A DNA stretch of 6,345 nt, taken from assembly GCA_028678815.1 (NCBI GenBank), contig JAJRCS010000234.1, forward strand, positions 1 to 6,345, read 5' to 3'. Under the pieces are notes generated by a model. It did not search any database. It was given only the letters and a program-made list of their open reading frames with translations, and was not told where the DNA came from. The position numbers were made by a program, and so were the translations under genes. The stretch comes from Methanomicrobiales archaeon. Lineage in GTDB: Archaea > Halobacteriota > Methanomicrobia > Methanomicrobiales > JACTUA01. How positions within the stretch are numbered: the first letter of the stretch is position 1; every line of letters starts with the position of its first letter. Positions 1 to 6,345 of the stretch are shown here, piece by piece.

Positions 1-191
1 GTAAAGGAGGCCATGTGGTCCAGGTCGTCCTTGCTGGTCTGGGTTATGCCTCTGTAAGCCTGTTGCGTGGCGATATAGCCGGTAACCCCGCCAACGATGA
101 AAATCGGGATCGTCACCAAAGGCAGAACCAATACCACCATCTTCCAGCGGAGTTTCAGGTTATTGATTGCGGTAAAGAGATAACGGTGCAC
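1..191 (-). CDS. N-terminus of a membrane-anchored sensor, probably a Cache-domain methyl-accepting chemotaxis protein (partial)
   Basis: Reading the minus strand from a GTG codon at 191-189 gives 63 intact codons that run off the left edge. The start is supported by GGGAG seven bases upstream. The peptide has a short basic head (MHRYLFTAINNLKLRWK), then a hydrophobic membrane helix at about residues 18-41 (VVLVLPLVTIPIFIVGG and following). After that comes a polar stretch, ITQTSKDDLDHMASF, at residues 49-63. This layout, one membrane anchor followed by a helix with K-D-D-L-x-H-M-A-x-F, resembles the start of single-Cache (sCache_2) periplasmic sensor domains found in chemoreceptors and some histidine kinases. 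The signalling part is outside the window, so chemoreceptor versus kinase or cyclase cannot be decided. It is transcribed divergently from the secreted-protein gene at 349. Confidence 0.62.
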   Translation of the reverse strand, partial: MHRYLFTAINNLKLRWKMVVLVLPLVTIPIFIVGGVTGYIATQQAYRGITQTSKDDLDHMASF

Positions 192-348
192 AGGGAAACT
201 CCCGAACCGGACTGTATACAAAAAAATTCTTATACACCATCCGTTGTTAAGAAGAAAACAAGTATCGTGCACTCCTTTTCAAAACGCGGGAATCGTGATA
301 AAAAAGTGGGCAAGGAGTCATCAGTCCTACCCGAAGGAGCCGCTTCAC

Positions 349-894
349 ATGTACGTGTCATGGATACGCCCGCTTGCCGTCGCCCTGCTCTTCATGCTCA
401 CCGCAACTGCCTCGCTGGCGGAAACAGACGAAAAGAACCCTCTGTGGCGTAAACGGAACGTGACTGCCGCACAGGCTACGAAAGAGGAAAAGCTGGCCAT
501 TGAATTGGTCATGAAAAGGGAGCAGGTGCTGAAACGAGGACGCTACACCGTTCAGTACGACGGTGAGCGGGGAGAGTATGCCCAAGTCTCGGTCCGCCTC
601 GTTGGTGACGAGGGGGACGTGGATACCATCCGTCGGTTTCTCGTCAAGGAAGGCCGGATCGTCGCATATGCCGACCCGGTTTATGAGCAGGCCCCGAGGA
701 AAATCGATCCCCGCCGCAAGGAGAACGCACTGATCGTAGCCCGCCAGACCAAAGCGGGGGAAGCGCCGAACCGCCCGGACATATACAACGGGTTCATGTA
801 CATTGCGGAAATCAATGGCTGCGCGGCCATCGTAACGGAAAAGAATACCGATATGGAAGTGGTTGAAACCTACGAATTCGAACTCTGCAAGTAA
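349..894 (+). CDS. Small secreted (periplasmic) protein of unknown function
   Basis: I do not recognise this family. The ATG at 349 is preferred over an in-frame ATG at 244 because AAGGAG (334-339) sits nine bases upstream and because it puts a Sec signal peptide at the N-terminus. Residues 1-24 read MYVSWIRPLAVALLFMLTAT then ASLA, with likely signal peptidase I cleavage after Ala24. The product is 181 residues, about 157 mature. The mature chain is charged and soluble, with no second membrane segment. An alpha-helical stretch (about 40-60, KEEKLAIELVMKREQVLKRG) precedes alternating beta-like segments (YTVQYDG, AQVSVRLVG, GRIVAYADPVYEQ, FMYIAEINGCAAIV). It has only two cysteines, Cys158 and the penultimate Cys180, which could form a disulfide in the periplasm. 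It stands alone between a divergent and a convergent gene, so the neighbours give no functional clue. Confidence 0.75.
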   Translation: MYVSWIRPLAVALLFMLTATASLAETDEKNPLWRKRNVTAAQATKEEKLAIELVMKREQVLKRGRYTVQYDGERGEYAQVSVRLVGDEGDVDTIRRFLVKEGRIVAYADPVYEQAPRKIDPRRKENALIVARQTKAGEAPNRPDIYNGFMYIAEINGCAAIVTEKNTDMEVVETYEFELCK

Positions 895-942
895 CCTACT
901 AAGAAGTGCATTGATTACTCGCCATATGAGCCACCACCCCGA

Positions 943-963
943 CCCTCCCCCGCTGGGGGAGGG
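943..963. terminator. Hairpin 1 between convergent genes, possible bidirectional terminator
   Basis: CCCTCCCCC (943-951) pairs perfectly with GGGGGAGGG (955-963) around a three-base loop, giving a nine-pair, almost all-GC stem. It lies 48 bases past the stop of the plus-strand secreted-protein gene, between convergent genes, where a terminator is expected. No T-run follows on either strand, so it is not a textbook intrinsic terminator. Its role could equally be that of a repeat element or of a 3'-end stabiliser. Confidence 0.4.
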
Positions 964-972
964 CAAAGAGTT

Positions 973-991
973 CTCCCCCCGGAGGGGGGAG
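973..991. terminator. Hairpin 2 between convergent genes, possible bidirectional terminator
   Basis: CTCCCCCC (973-980) pairs perfectly with GGGGGGAG (984-991) around the loop GGA. It lies 35 bases past the suhB stop in the direction of minus-strand transcription. As with its partner hairpin there is no T-tract, so termination is inferred from position and stem strength only. Confidence 0.4.
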
Positions 992-1026
992 GCAGGAGGG
1001 GGGATATCAAGTAGTCAGGTTTCGTC

Positions 1027-1800
1027 TTAGTAGCTCGCCAAGTACTCCAGCATGGTCTCGTGGATAAGCCCATTGCTGGCGAGAATCCGGTGATCGTAGA
1101 CCGAATGTGACTCTCCCCTGTGGTTGGTCACCCTGCCGCCGGCCTCTTCGACCAGGAGCGAACCAGCCGCCATATCCCACGGCTTCAGCTTGCACTCCCA
1201 GTACCCGTCCAGGCGCCCGGCCGCCACATACGCCAAATCGAGAGCTGCCGCCCCGGCACGCCGTATCCCCCTGGCCGCCAGCTGAAACCTGCAGAAATGG
1301 TCCAGGTTGTTCTCGTTGTCGCAGGTCCCGTCGTAAGGAAAACCGGTGGCAAGCAAGCATTGCCGTAGCGGCTGCCGCCCGGAAACAGCCAGGCGTTTCC
1401 CGTTCAACCAGGCACCCTCCCCTTTCACCGCCGAAAACATCTCATCCAACACCGGCTGAAATACCACCCCCACCTTGACCTCGCCATCGATTTCCAGGGC
1501 AATGGACACGGCAAACCAGGGAAACCCGTGGGCATAATTGGTGGTTCCGTCCAGCGGGTCGATGATCCAGCGATGAGATGCCCGAAGCTCGCCGTAATCG
1601 TTCTCCTCGGCCAGGATATCGTGGTCCGGGAAGCGGGACCTGAGAGTGGTGACGATCAGTTCCTCACAGGCCCGGTCCACTTCCGTAACCAGGTCGGTTT
1701 CGCCTTTGAACTGGATGTCGATATCACTCCAGAGACGCCGGCGCTGCAGTTCACCTGCAGCTCTGGCGGCTACGACGGCGGCCTCCAGAAAGTTGTGCAT
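1027..1800 (-). CDS. suhB: Inositol-1-monophosphatase family protein (SuhB-like)
   Basis: The 257-residue product has the normal length and signatures of the Mg2+-dependent inositol monophosphatase family, cytoplasmic enzymes that hydrolyse myo-inositol phosphates and related sugar phosphates. Metal and catalytic motifs are in order: ILAEEN at 62-67 (metal-binding Glu), the first signature IIDPLDGTTNYAHGFP at 79-94 (Asp81, Asp84), and the second signature KPWDMAAGSLLVEEAGG at 206-222 (Asp209). The start at 1800 is chosen because AGGAGG (minus strand, 1814-1809) lies eight bases upstream and because family members normally begin with this helix. An ATG two codons earlier is too close to that site. 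The frame stays open further upstream and includes MMKKCVKC, which lacks a ribosome site. It is the last gene of the minus-strand cluster, 77 bases after the barrel gene. In Escherichia coli SuhB also acts with Nus factors in rRNA transcription, so a housekeeping role is possible. Confidence 0.93.
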   Translation of the reverse strand: MHNFLEAAVVAARAAGELQRRRLWSDIDIQFKGETDLVTEVDRACEELIVTTLRSRFPDHDILAEENDYGELRASHRWIIDPLDGTTNYAHGFPWFAVSIALEIDGEVKVGVVFQPVLDEMFSAVKGEGAWLNGKRLAVSGRQPLRQCLLATGFPYDGTCDNENNLDHFCRFQLAARGIRRAGAAALDLAYVAAGRLDGYWECKLKPWDMAAGSLLVEEAGGRVTNHRGESHSVYDHRILASNGLIHETMLEYLASY

Positions 1801-1814
1801 GGTCATCCCCTCCT

Positions 1815-1836
1815 CTGGCAGATCTGTTTCTGCCAG
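1815..1836 (-). promoter_or_regulatory. Hairpin directly in front of the suhB ribosome binding site
   Basis: On the minus strand CTGGCAGA, a six-base loop AACAGA and TCTGCCAG form a perfect eight-pair stem. Its 3' arm ends at 1815, next to the AGGAGG at 1814-1809. No T-run follows, so it is not a typical intrinsic terminator. It could mark RNA processing, protect the 5' end of the suhB part of the message, or influence ribosome access. The structure is seen directly. The function is inferred. Confidence 0.4.
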
Positions 1837-1877
1837 GCATTTTACACACTTTTTCATCATCGCAAATTGGATTCGTA

Positions 1878-3125
1878 TCACCAGCTTCGCCGCAGTGCGA
1901 CATGCACCCGCTTGGCGGCGTGGAGCGCCCCGAAGGGGCCGTCCTCCGATCCATAAGGAAGTTCGCTTCCGATGGTCAACTTCCATACGTCGCTAATGTT
2001 GTACCCGACCTCCCCTTTGAGGAGACCGTCGCCATGACTGAGACCTGCACTCCAGACCAGCTTCCACTCACCCCACTCCTCGCTCCGGTTCCAGGCGGTG
2101 ATGAGGGCCGGAAGGATCGCGCGGTCGTAGAGTAGTGACGTGTCAACGGGCGGTGTAATTGCGTTTCCCGCCAGGGTAACAAGGAGAGTCCCGTCGCCGA
2201 ACCCCTTTTCGGCGCTCAGGGCGCCGATGAGAGCGTTGCCGAGGTCGCGATCCCGTGAGAAAAGAGTGGCTGCTTCGCCCCGCACGATCCAGGAGCCGAT
2301 AATCCGGGAAAGCTCGATTCCGACCGCTTCCTCCCGTGCATAGCGCCGTTCCACAGGGACACTGAGACCGGTGGGACCCGGGGTCGCCCGATCGAAACGA
2401 AACTCCAGGAGCGGCGCGGGACGGACCCCGAACCTTCCCCACGCTCCCAGATCCCACTGGCCAAAGGTGGCGAGGATGCGCAGGGCGGCAAAGCCTGCCC
2501 ACGGCGGAGGAGTATCGACTTCCTGAACGACGGTTCCAGCCGGAACTCCCGCCGCCGTGAGCGGAGCGTTGCGGCTGCCGAGCACCGGGAGCCGCCAGGG
2601 CGTGGTAACGGGGGAGACAACCGCTTCGTATCGAAACTGTCCATCCTCTCCGCTCAGACGCACGGCCCAGAGGGAAATCTTCTCATCGCTGAACGGGTCG
2701 GAAAAATCGCGGGGAAGGAAGGCGTCGGCCGGTGAATAACCGTCGGTCTTGCCCCAGCCGAGCTGGAAGCGCCCCAACTGAAGGTCCAGGGCAGGTGCGA
2801 GAGGGAGTCTGAGCCAGAGGTCCGGCACCGAAAGGGGGGGACGGCGGATATGCCGGTCGGCCGGGTCGAACACCCGGCTCCCCTGCTCATCGGAGGTGAT
2901 CCATTCCCCCCGCACCGAGGCGGTGAGCTGCGTCTCGCCGACCTTCTCCTCCCACTTGGAGAAGAGGGTTCCCCAGCCGAGAGCCCACGGGTCGCGGCTG
3001 TTCGAACGCTCGGCATAGCCGAACGCTTTCTCCTCGACGTATCCTGAGACGCCCTGGGCACGGAGAGGGGCCGGGACGATCAGGAGCAGGAGAACCAGAC
3101 ATGCCCCGAGCCGCTGCCTGGTCAA
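1878..3125 (-). CDS. Outer-membrane beta-barrel protein of an envelope transport operon
   Basis: The 415-residue product starts with a Sec signal peptide (residues 1-23, MTRQRLGACLVLLLLIVPAP then LRA; cleavage likely before Gln24). It has no later membrane helix and shows the alternating hydrophobic and polar strands rich in Trp, Tyr and Gly typical of outer-membrane barrels. It ends in an aromatic residue (VHVALRRSW), as expected for a BAM-recognised last strand. A conserved-looking block at 118-143 (GRFQLGWGKTDGY, then PADAFLPRDFSD) followed by DEKISLWAVRL resembles barrels of the DUF1302 or alginate-export type; this is an impression, not a verified match. The start is TTG at 3125, overlapping the stop of the carrier gene as TTGA, with a GAGGGAGGGG ribosome site inside the end of that gene. 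Translational coupling is likely. With the permease and the LolA-like carrier it probably forms a trans-envelope pathway and may receive cargo at the outer membrane. The substrate is unknown. Confidence 0.72.
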   Translation of the reverse strand: MTRQRLGACLVLLLLIVPAPLRAQGVSGYVEEKAFGYAERSNSRDPWALGWGTLFSKWEEKVGETQLTASVRGEWITSDEQGSRVFDPADRHIRRPPLSVPDLWLRLPLAPALDLQLGRFQLGWGKTDGYSPADAFLPRDFSDPFSDEKISLWAVRLSGEDGQFRYEAVVSPVTTPWRLPVLGSRNAPLTAAGVPAGTVVQEVDTPPPWAGFAALRILATFGQWDLGAWGRFGVRPAPLLEFRFDRATPGPTGLSVPVERRYAREEAVGIELSRIIGSWIVRGEAATLFSRDRDLGNALIGALSAEKGFGDGTLLVTLAGNAITPPVDTSLLYDRAILPALITAWNRSEEWGEWKLVWSAGLSHGDGLLKGEVGYNISDVWKLTIGSELPYGSEDGPFGALHAAKRVHVALRRSW

Positions 3126-3931
3126 TCCCCTCCCTCTCGATTCAGGTTCTGGAGGGTGAAACGGTTGGCCACCACGGGCCGATCAAAGGCGATCTCCTTC
3201 AGGAGCACCGTTGTCCTGCTCCCCTTTTTAAGATCGCTCATCTCCATCTTGCGTGCAACCCAGTGACCGTCGATCTGCTGGAGATCCGACAGGATAAACC
3301 TCTTGGTTGGCTCCTTGTCTCCCTTTCGATAGAGATCTTCGCGCAGCAGGTAGAGGATATCCTTGCGCAGGAAAAGGATCTTCTTCTCGTAGACCGACTT
3401 TCCCCCCTTCTCCAGGGGGATGGCCGTAATGACGTAGCAGGGGTGACCATCCACGCTCTGCTCCCCCTGCAAAGCCACCTTGTACTTCTCGTGGTCAAAC
3501 TCCTCCATGTCCTCGTAGTTGAAGTCGGTGCCGACGAATGAGGCATCCCGATCCTGGGCCGCGATCCTCCGCTCCCGTTTCATGGAGGGGAGATAGAGCC
3601 ACTGGTCCGGGTTCTGCCCCCCCGGCCGCGCCAGGGAGAGGAAACCTACCCCCTTCACCTCCGGCGGATCGGTGAAGCGGATCAGGTTCCTGGCATCCCC
3701 GGCGTACCCCTCCCGGAAACTCTTCCACCCCTTCCTGCGAACCTTGCCGTCCTTGTTCACCACGGTCAGTTCCCCGGCATACTGCTGGGAACGGGTCCGG
3801 TGACGGTTCTCCGATTCCTTGAGGAGTGCGCGGGCATCGGCCCCCCAGCCCACGGCGGCACACAGGGTCGAAAGAAACGCAGCCGTCAAGATCATAACCG
3901 CATATTTTCCACATGATCTTTTTATGTACAT
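3122..3931 (-). CDS. Periplasmic LolA-like outer-membrane lipoprotein-sorting protein
   Basis: The 269-residue product has a signal peptide (about residues 1-31: MYIKRSCGKYAVMIL, then a hydrophobic core; cleavage near GWGADA). The mature domain matches what I know of the LolA-like family (COG2834, probably PF17131). It has an N-terminal helix ending at SENRHRTRSQ, then strands, IRFTDPPEVKGVGFL at 84-98, and the hallmark WLYLPSMKRERRI at 111-123 followed by FVGTDFNYEDMEE at 132-144. Such proteins have an open half-barrel with a hydrophobic cavity that carries acyl chains across the periplasm, and they often sit beside RND/MMPL or FtsX-type transporters. The ATG at 3931 is chosen because GGAGGTG lies just upstream (GGAGGTGGACATG). 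A TTG at 3961 and an ATG at 3955 in the same frame lie inside the permease gene without a ribosome site. It lies 16 bases after the permease stop and overlaps the barrel start. Confidence 0.85.
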   Translation of the reverse strand: MYIKRSCGKYAVMILTAAFLSTLCAAVGWGADARALLKESENRHRTRSQQYAGELTVVNKDGKVRRKGWKSFREGYAGDARNLIRFTDPPEVKGVGFLSLARPGGQNPDQWLYLPSMKRERRIAAQDRDASFVGTDFNYEDMEEFDHEKYKVALQGEQSVDGHPCYVITAIPLEKGGKSVYEKKILFLRKDILYLLREDLYRKGDKEPTKRFILSDLQQIDGHWVARKMEMSDLKKGSRTTVLLKEIAFDRPVVANRFTLQNLNREGGD

Positions 3932-3947
3932 GTCCACCTCCACAATC

Positions 3948-6345
3948 TTATTCATACTCAAGCGCCTCGGTGATCTTCAACCTTCCCGCCTGGCGCGCAG
4001 GAATCCAGGCGGCGAGCGCCGAGATGAGCGGCAGGGCGACAAGGAGCTGGGCCAGGATGTCCCACGGGTAGTGGTGGGGCATGCGCCAGCCGGTGTAGAA
4101 CTCCGCAATGGCCCCCTCCATGAACAGGGCGAAGAGGTTGCCGGTCGGCAGCGCCAGGAGGAGACCTGCCAGCGCCAGGGCCAGCGCCTCGACCACGATG
4201 CTCCGGGCGATCTGGGAACGCAAGGCCCCCAGCGCCTTCAGTATCCCGATCTCCCGGGTTCGCTCCGCCACCGAGATGAGGAGCGAGGTGACGATGCCGA
4301 GGAAGGCTACCAAGAGCGCCAGGAAGACCGTGATCCGCGTCAAGGCGTAGAAGGCGTCGATCGCCTTGCCGATCTCGGCGGTGAACTCCTGGCGGGTGGA
4401 GACGAGCGCCGGGAACCTTCCGGCGAGCTTGGCCCGGATCGCGTCCCGCACCTGTCCCACATCAGCGCCCTTTGTCACCGAGACGTCGAATATGTCCACC
4501 CGGTCGTCCTTCCAGAGGCGGAGGAATTGGGCGCGATCCAGGCTCACCGTCCCCTGGTCGGAGCTGTAGTCGCGGACCACGGCTGCGATCGGAATCCGCA
4601 CCGTCCCGCTCGGGGTGACGAGTTCCACCTGCTGCCCCACCCCCAGCCCGTAGCGCCGGAAAAAGTTCTCCGAGACAGTGCACATCCCCTGTTGGGTCAC
4701 CCCGCGACGCATGGATTCCGCGTCCCCCTGGACGAATTCCAGGTTGGTCCGGTCCAGTAAGGGGCCGACCTCGATGGTGCCGACCAGAATCTGATGCCCC
4801 TGATAGAGGGGCCTGATTCCCCGGTAGCTCTCCACGGCCCGCACCCCTGGCACTTTGAGCAGTTCATCCCGCAGCGCTCCGGGAAACAGGAAGTCGGGAC
4901 GGGAGAAATTTGCCGAGGCCCGCACAAAGAGGTCGCAGGTGAGGGCATCGTCCATCCAGCGCGTCATTGCCGCCTTGGTGGACCCCATGTAGCCTGCAAA
5001 CCCGAGGACGAAGGTGAGCGAGAGGGCCATTGCCATCACCGTGCCGGAGGTCCTGCGGGGATTGCCCAGGAGGGCATCGGAGGAGAGTCGCCCCGCCACG
5101 GGCGCAAACTTCGAGACAAGCGGGATGAGGCAGACGAGCAGCCCCCGTGAGAGGGGTCCCACCAGGAGCACGAGACCCGTGCCGCCGAGGAGGAGAACGG
5201 CAAGGATAAGCGGATTCCCCCCGAAAGGCGGATGCAGGGACAGAAGGATCGCGCAGCCGAAGGCGACGCAGCCGGCCGCGATCCGGGGCGCAACCCTGCC
5301 GGGGAGCCGCGCCTGGAACGCCCCCTTGGCGAGCGCCTCGGTGGGCGAAATCCGGGAGGCGGTCAGGGCCGGGCCCCAGGCCCCGACGAGCGACGCAAGA
5401 ATGCCGAGCACCATGGATTCCAGCGCAATCCCCGGCGGGAGGCGGACGGTGCCGGAACTGGTGACGCCGTACACCGTCTCCGTCGTCTGCCCCATCATCT
5501 GGAGAAAACCCTGGGAAAGCGTGGTCCCGGCCAGGCAGCCGAGGATACCGCCGGCGACGCCGATGACCAGCGCCTCGGCCAGAAAGAGCCCCTGTACCTG
5601 GCGCGGCGTGGCGCCAAGCGCCCGGAGCGTGCCGATGTCGCGGCGCCGGCGGTTCACCGCCACGTTGAAGGCGTTGAAGATCAGGAAGGTGCCAATGGAG
5701 AGGGCAAAGCCGCTGGAGACGTTGAAGCCGGAGACGAAGCTGGCCACGATCCGCTCCGTCTGCTCCCCCCGGCGCTCGGGCGTCTCGATGCGAAAGGCGG
5801 GGCCGAGCGCCTTTTCCAGCGTCGCGGTCCCCTGGGCAATGGTGGTCCCTTCGGTGAGCCGGACATCCAGCCGGTCGAAGCGGCGGCCTTTGCCGAACAG
5901 TTCCTGGGCGGCATAGACGTCCACCACCATCAGATTGCCGCCGAACGCCTCGCTGAACCCCTTGGGAGTGAGCAGCCCCCTGGCCGCCACCCGCTTCACC
6001 CCAGCAGGGAGACGCAGAGAAAGGGTGTCGCCCGTCTTCAGTCCGGCCTTCACGGCAAACTGGCGGGTGAAGAGCGCCGAATCGGGCTGGGCGAGGAAGA
6101 GGAGCGGATCGTCCAGGTCCGCGTCCTCCCCTTCGAAGCCGTAGTCGCGCATCTCCCGGTCCCCCAGCAGGTCGATCCCGATGACAAGGAGGCTCCCCAG
6201 TTCTCCCCGCTCGGGAACCACGATCTGCTCGATGACCGGAGAGGTGGCCCTGATACCGGGAAGCGCGCGGACCCGTTCCTGAACCTCTTCCGGCACCCCT
6301 CCCACCATGGTGATCTGGAGCTGGGCCTTGCCGGCGATGCGGTCG
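3948..6345 (-). CDS. ABC transporter permease with two FtsX domains (partial, N-terminus beyond the right edge)
   Basis: The frame is open to the window edge, and an ATG at 6308 is internal: the codons before it (DRIAGKAQLQIT) read as ordinary periplasmic-domain sequence. About 798 residues are visible; the first cytoplasmic segment and membrane helix are missing. Counting from Met at 6308: a MacB-like periplasmic domain (1-190); the first FtsX domain (about 198-320) with three helices and the cytoplasmic motif RRRDIGTLRALGATPRQVQ; a central membrane region (about 343-441); a second periplasmic domain (about 450-650); and the second FtsX domain (655-786) with REIGILKALGALRSQ. Each FtsX half ends alike (ASRISPTEAL, then RLKITEALEYE), showing an internal duplication. 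This is the family of LolC/E and MacB permeases, which use ATP to extract or push substrates at the periplasmic face instead of pumping them through a channel. The paired ATPase is not in the window and is expected upstream. It is the first visible gene of the cluster, 16 bases before the LolA-like carrier. Confidence 0.9.
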   Translation of the reverse strand, partial: DRIAGKAQLQITMVGGVPEEVQERVRALPGIRATSPVIEQIVVPERGELGSLLVIGIDLLGDREMRDYGFEGEDADLDDPLLFLAQPDSALFTRQFAVKAGLKTGDTLSLRLPAGVKRVAARGLLTPKGFSEAFGGNLMVVDVYAAQELFGKGRRFDRLDVRLTEGTTIAQGTATLEKALGPAFRIETPERRGEQTERIVASFVSGFNVSSGFALSIGTFLIFNAFNVAVNRRRRDIGTLRALGATPRQVQGLFLAEALVIGVAGGILGCLAGTTLSQGFLQMMGQTTETVYGVTSSGTVRLPPGIALESMVLGILASLVGAWGPALTASRISPTEALAKGAFQARLPGRVAPRIAAGCVAFGCAILLSLHPPFGGNPLILAVLLLGGTGLVLLVGPLSRGLLVCLIPLVSKFAPVAGRLSSDALLGNPRRTSGTVMAMALSLTFVLGFAGYMGSTKAAMTRWMDDALTCDLFVRASANFSRPDFLFPGALRDELLKVPGVRAVESYRGIRPLYQGHQILVGTIEVGPLLDRTNLEFVQGDAESMRRGVTQQGMCTVSENFFRRYGLGVGQQVELVTPSGTVRIPIAAVVRDYSSDQGTVSLDRAQFLRLWKDDRVDIFDVSVTKGADVGQVRDAIRAKLAGRFPALVSTRQEFTAEIGKAIDAFYALTRITVFLALLVAFLGIVTSLLISVAERTREIGILKALGALRSQIARSIVVEALALALAGLLLALPTGNLFALFMEGAIAEFYTGWRMPHHYPWDILAQLLVALPLISALAAWIPARQAGRLKITEALEYE

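Larger units (their letters stand above)
929..1006. repeat. GC-rich double-hairpin intergenic element (REP-like)
   Basis: The gap between two convergent genes is filled by runs of C and G arranged as two hairpins (943-963 and 973-991), a C-rich left flank (CCACCACCCCGA) and a G-rich right flank (GGAGGGGGG, 995-1003). The composition and layout, CCCTCCCCC-loop-GGGGGAGGG followed by a similar second unit, resemble short palindromic intergenic elements that recur in many proteobacterial genomes. Repetition cannot be shown here because there is only one copy in the window. The limits given are approximate. Confidence 0.55.

Noticed and set aside
244..348. Longer N-terminus for the secreted protein from the ATG at 244
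   Set aside because: It would bury the signal peptide behind 35 polar residues, and the in-frame ATG at 349 has a well-placed AAGGAG.
192..348. Promoter candidates in the divergent gap, such as TATAAG on the minus strand (234-229) and the palindrome TGTATACA (213-220)
   Set aside because: No -35 hexamer at a proper spacing was found for TATAAG (the nearest TTGTTT is 21 bases away), and an eight-base palindrome in AT-rich DNA is easily due to chance.
358..966. Minus-strand open frame of 202 codons starting in the hairpin element
   Set aside because: Its start (MPSPSGGGSGWW) is translation of the GC-rich repeat, and the rest is antisense to the secreted-protein gene, which has a ribosome site and a signal peptide.
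3819..4760. Plus-strand open frame of 313 codons antisense to the carrier and permease genes
   Set aside because: It is a shadow of the high-GC minus-strand genes. Its product is a low-complexity mix rich in Arg, Gly, Glu and Asp with no domain, and the opposite strand encodes clear FtsX and LolA-like motifs.
5014..5916. Plus-strand open frame of 300 codons within the permease gene
   Set aside because: The product is dominated by Arg, Pro, Ser and Ala, as expected from antisense reading of GC-rich codons, while the minus strand carries the first FtsX domain here.
1..6345. CRISPR arrays, tRNA or rRNA genes, insertion sequences and transposases
   Set aside because: No regularly spaced repeats, cloverleaf-like segments, terminal inverted repeats or transposase motifs were seen on either strand.

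Overview
The window carries five protein-coding genes, two cut by the edges, from a GC-rich Gram-negative bacterium. The envelope proteins (Sec signal peptides, an outer-membrane beta-barrel, a periplasmic LolA-like carrier), the sensor fragment and the gene style fit the Desulfuromonadota/Geobacter group. That placement is an impression from sequence style, not a demonstrated assignment.

Left part (1-900): two divergent genes start from an AT-rich gap at about 192-348. On the minus strand is the first 63 codons of a membrane-anchored sensor or chemoreceptor. On the plus strand is a small secreted protein of unknown function (349-894). The gap between this gene and the convergent minus-strand block (895-1026) holds a very GC-rich element with two near-perfect hairpins, which looks like an intergenic repeat and may also terminate transcription from both sides.

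Right part (1027-6345): four tightly packed genes, all on the minus strand, form a probable operon. In transcription order they are a large two-FtsX-domain ABC permease (start beyond the right edge), a periplasmic LolA-like lipoprotein-sorting protein, a signal-peptide-bearing outer-membrane beta-barrel, and a SuhB-type inositol monophosphatase. The permease and carrier are 16 bases apart, the carrier and barrel overlap at TTGA, and the phosphatase follows after 77 bases that contain a hairpin.

The first three proteins would place one component in each envelope layer: inner-membrane extractor, periplasmic carrier and outer-membrane acceptor. This suggests a Lol-like trans-envelope route for a lipid or lipoprotein that ends in a barrel instead of LolB. 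The ATPase is not in the window and would be expected upstream of the permease, past position 6345. The substrate is unknown. SuhB may be only a co-transcribed housekeeping gene.
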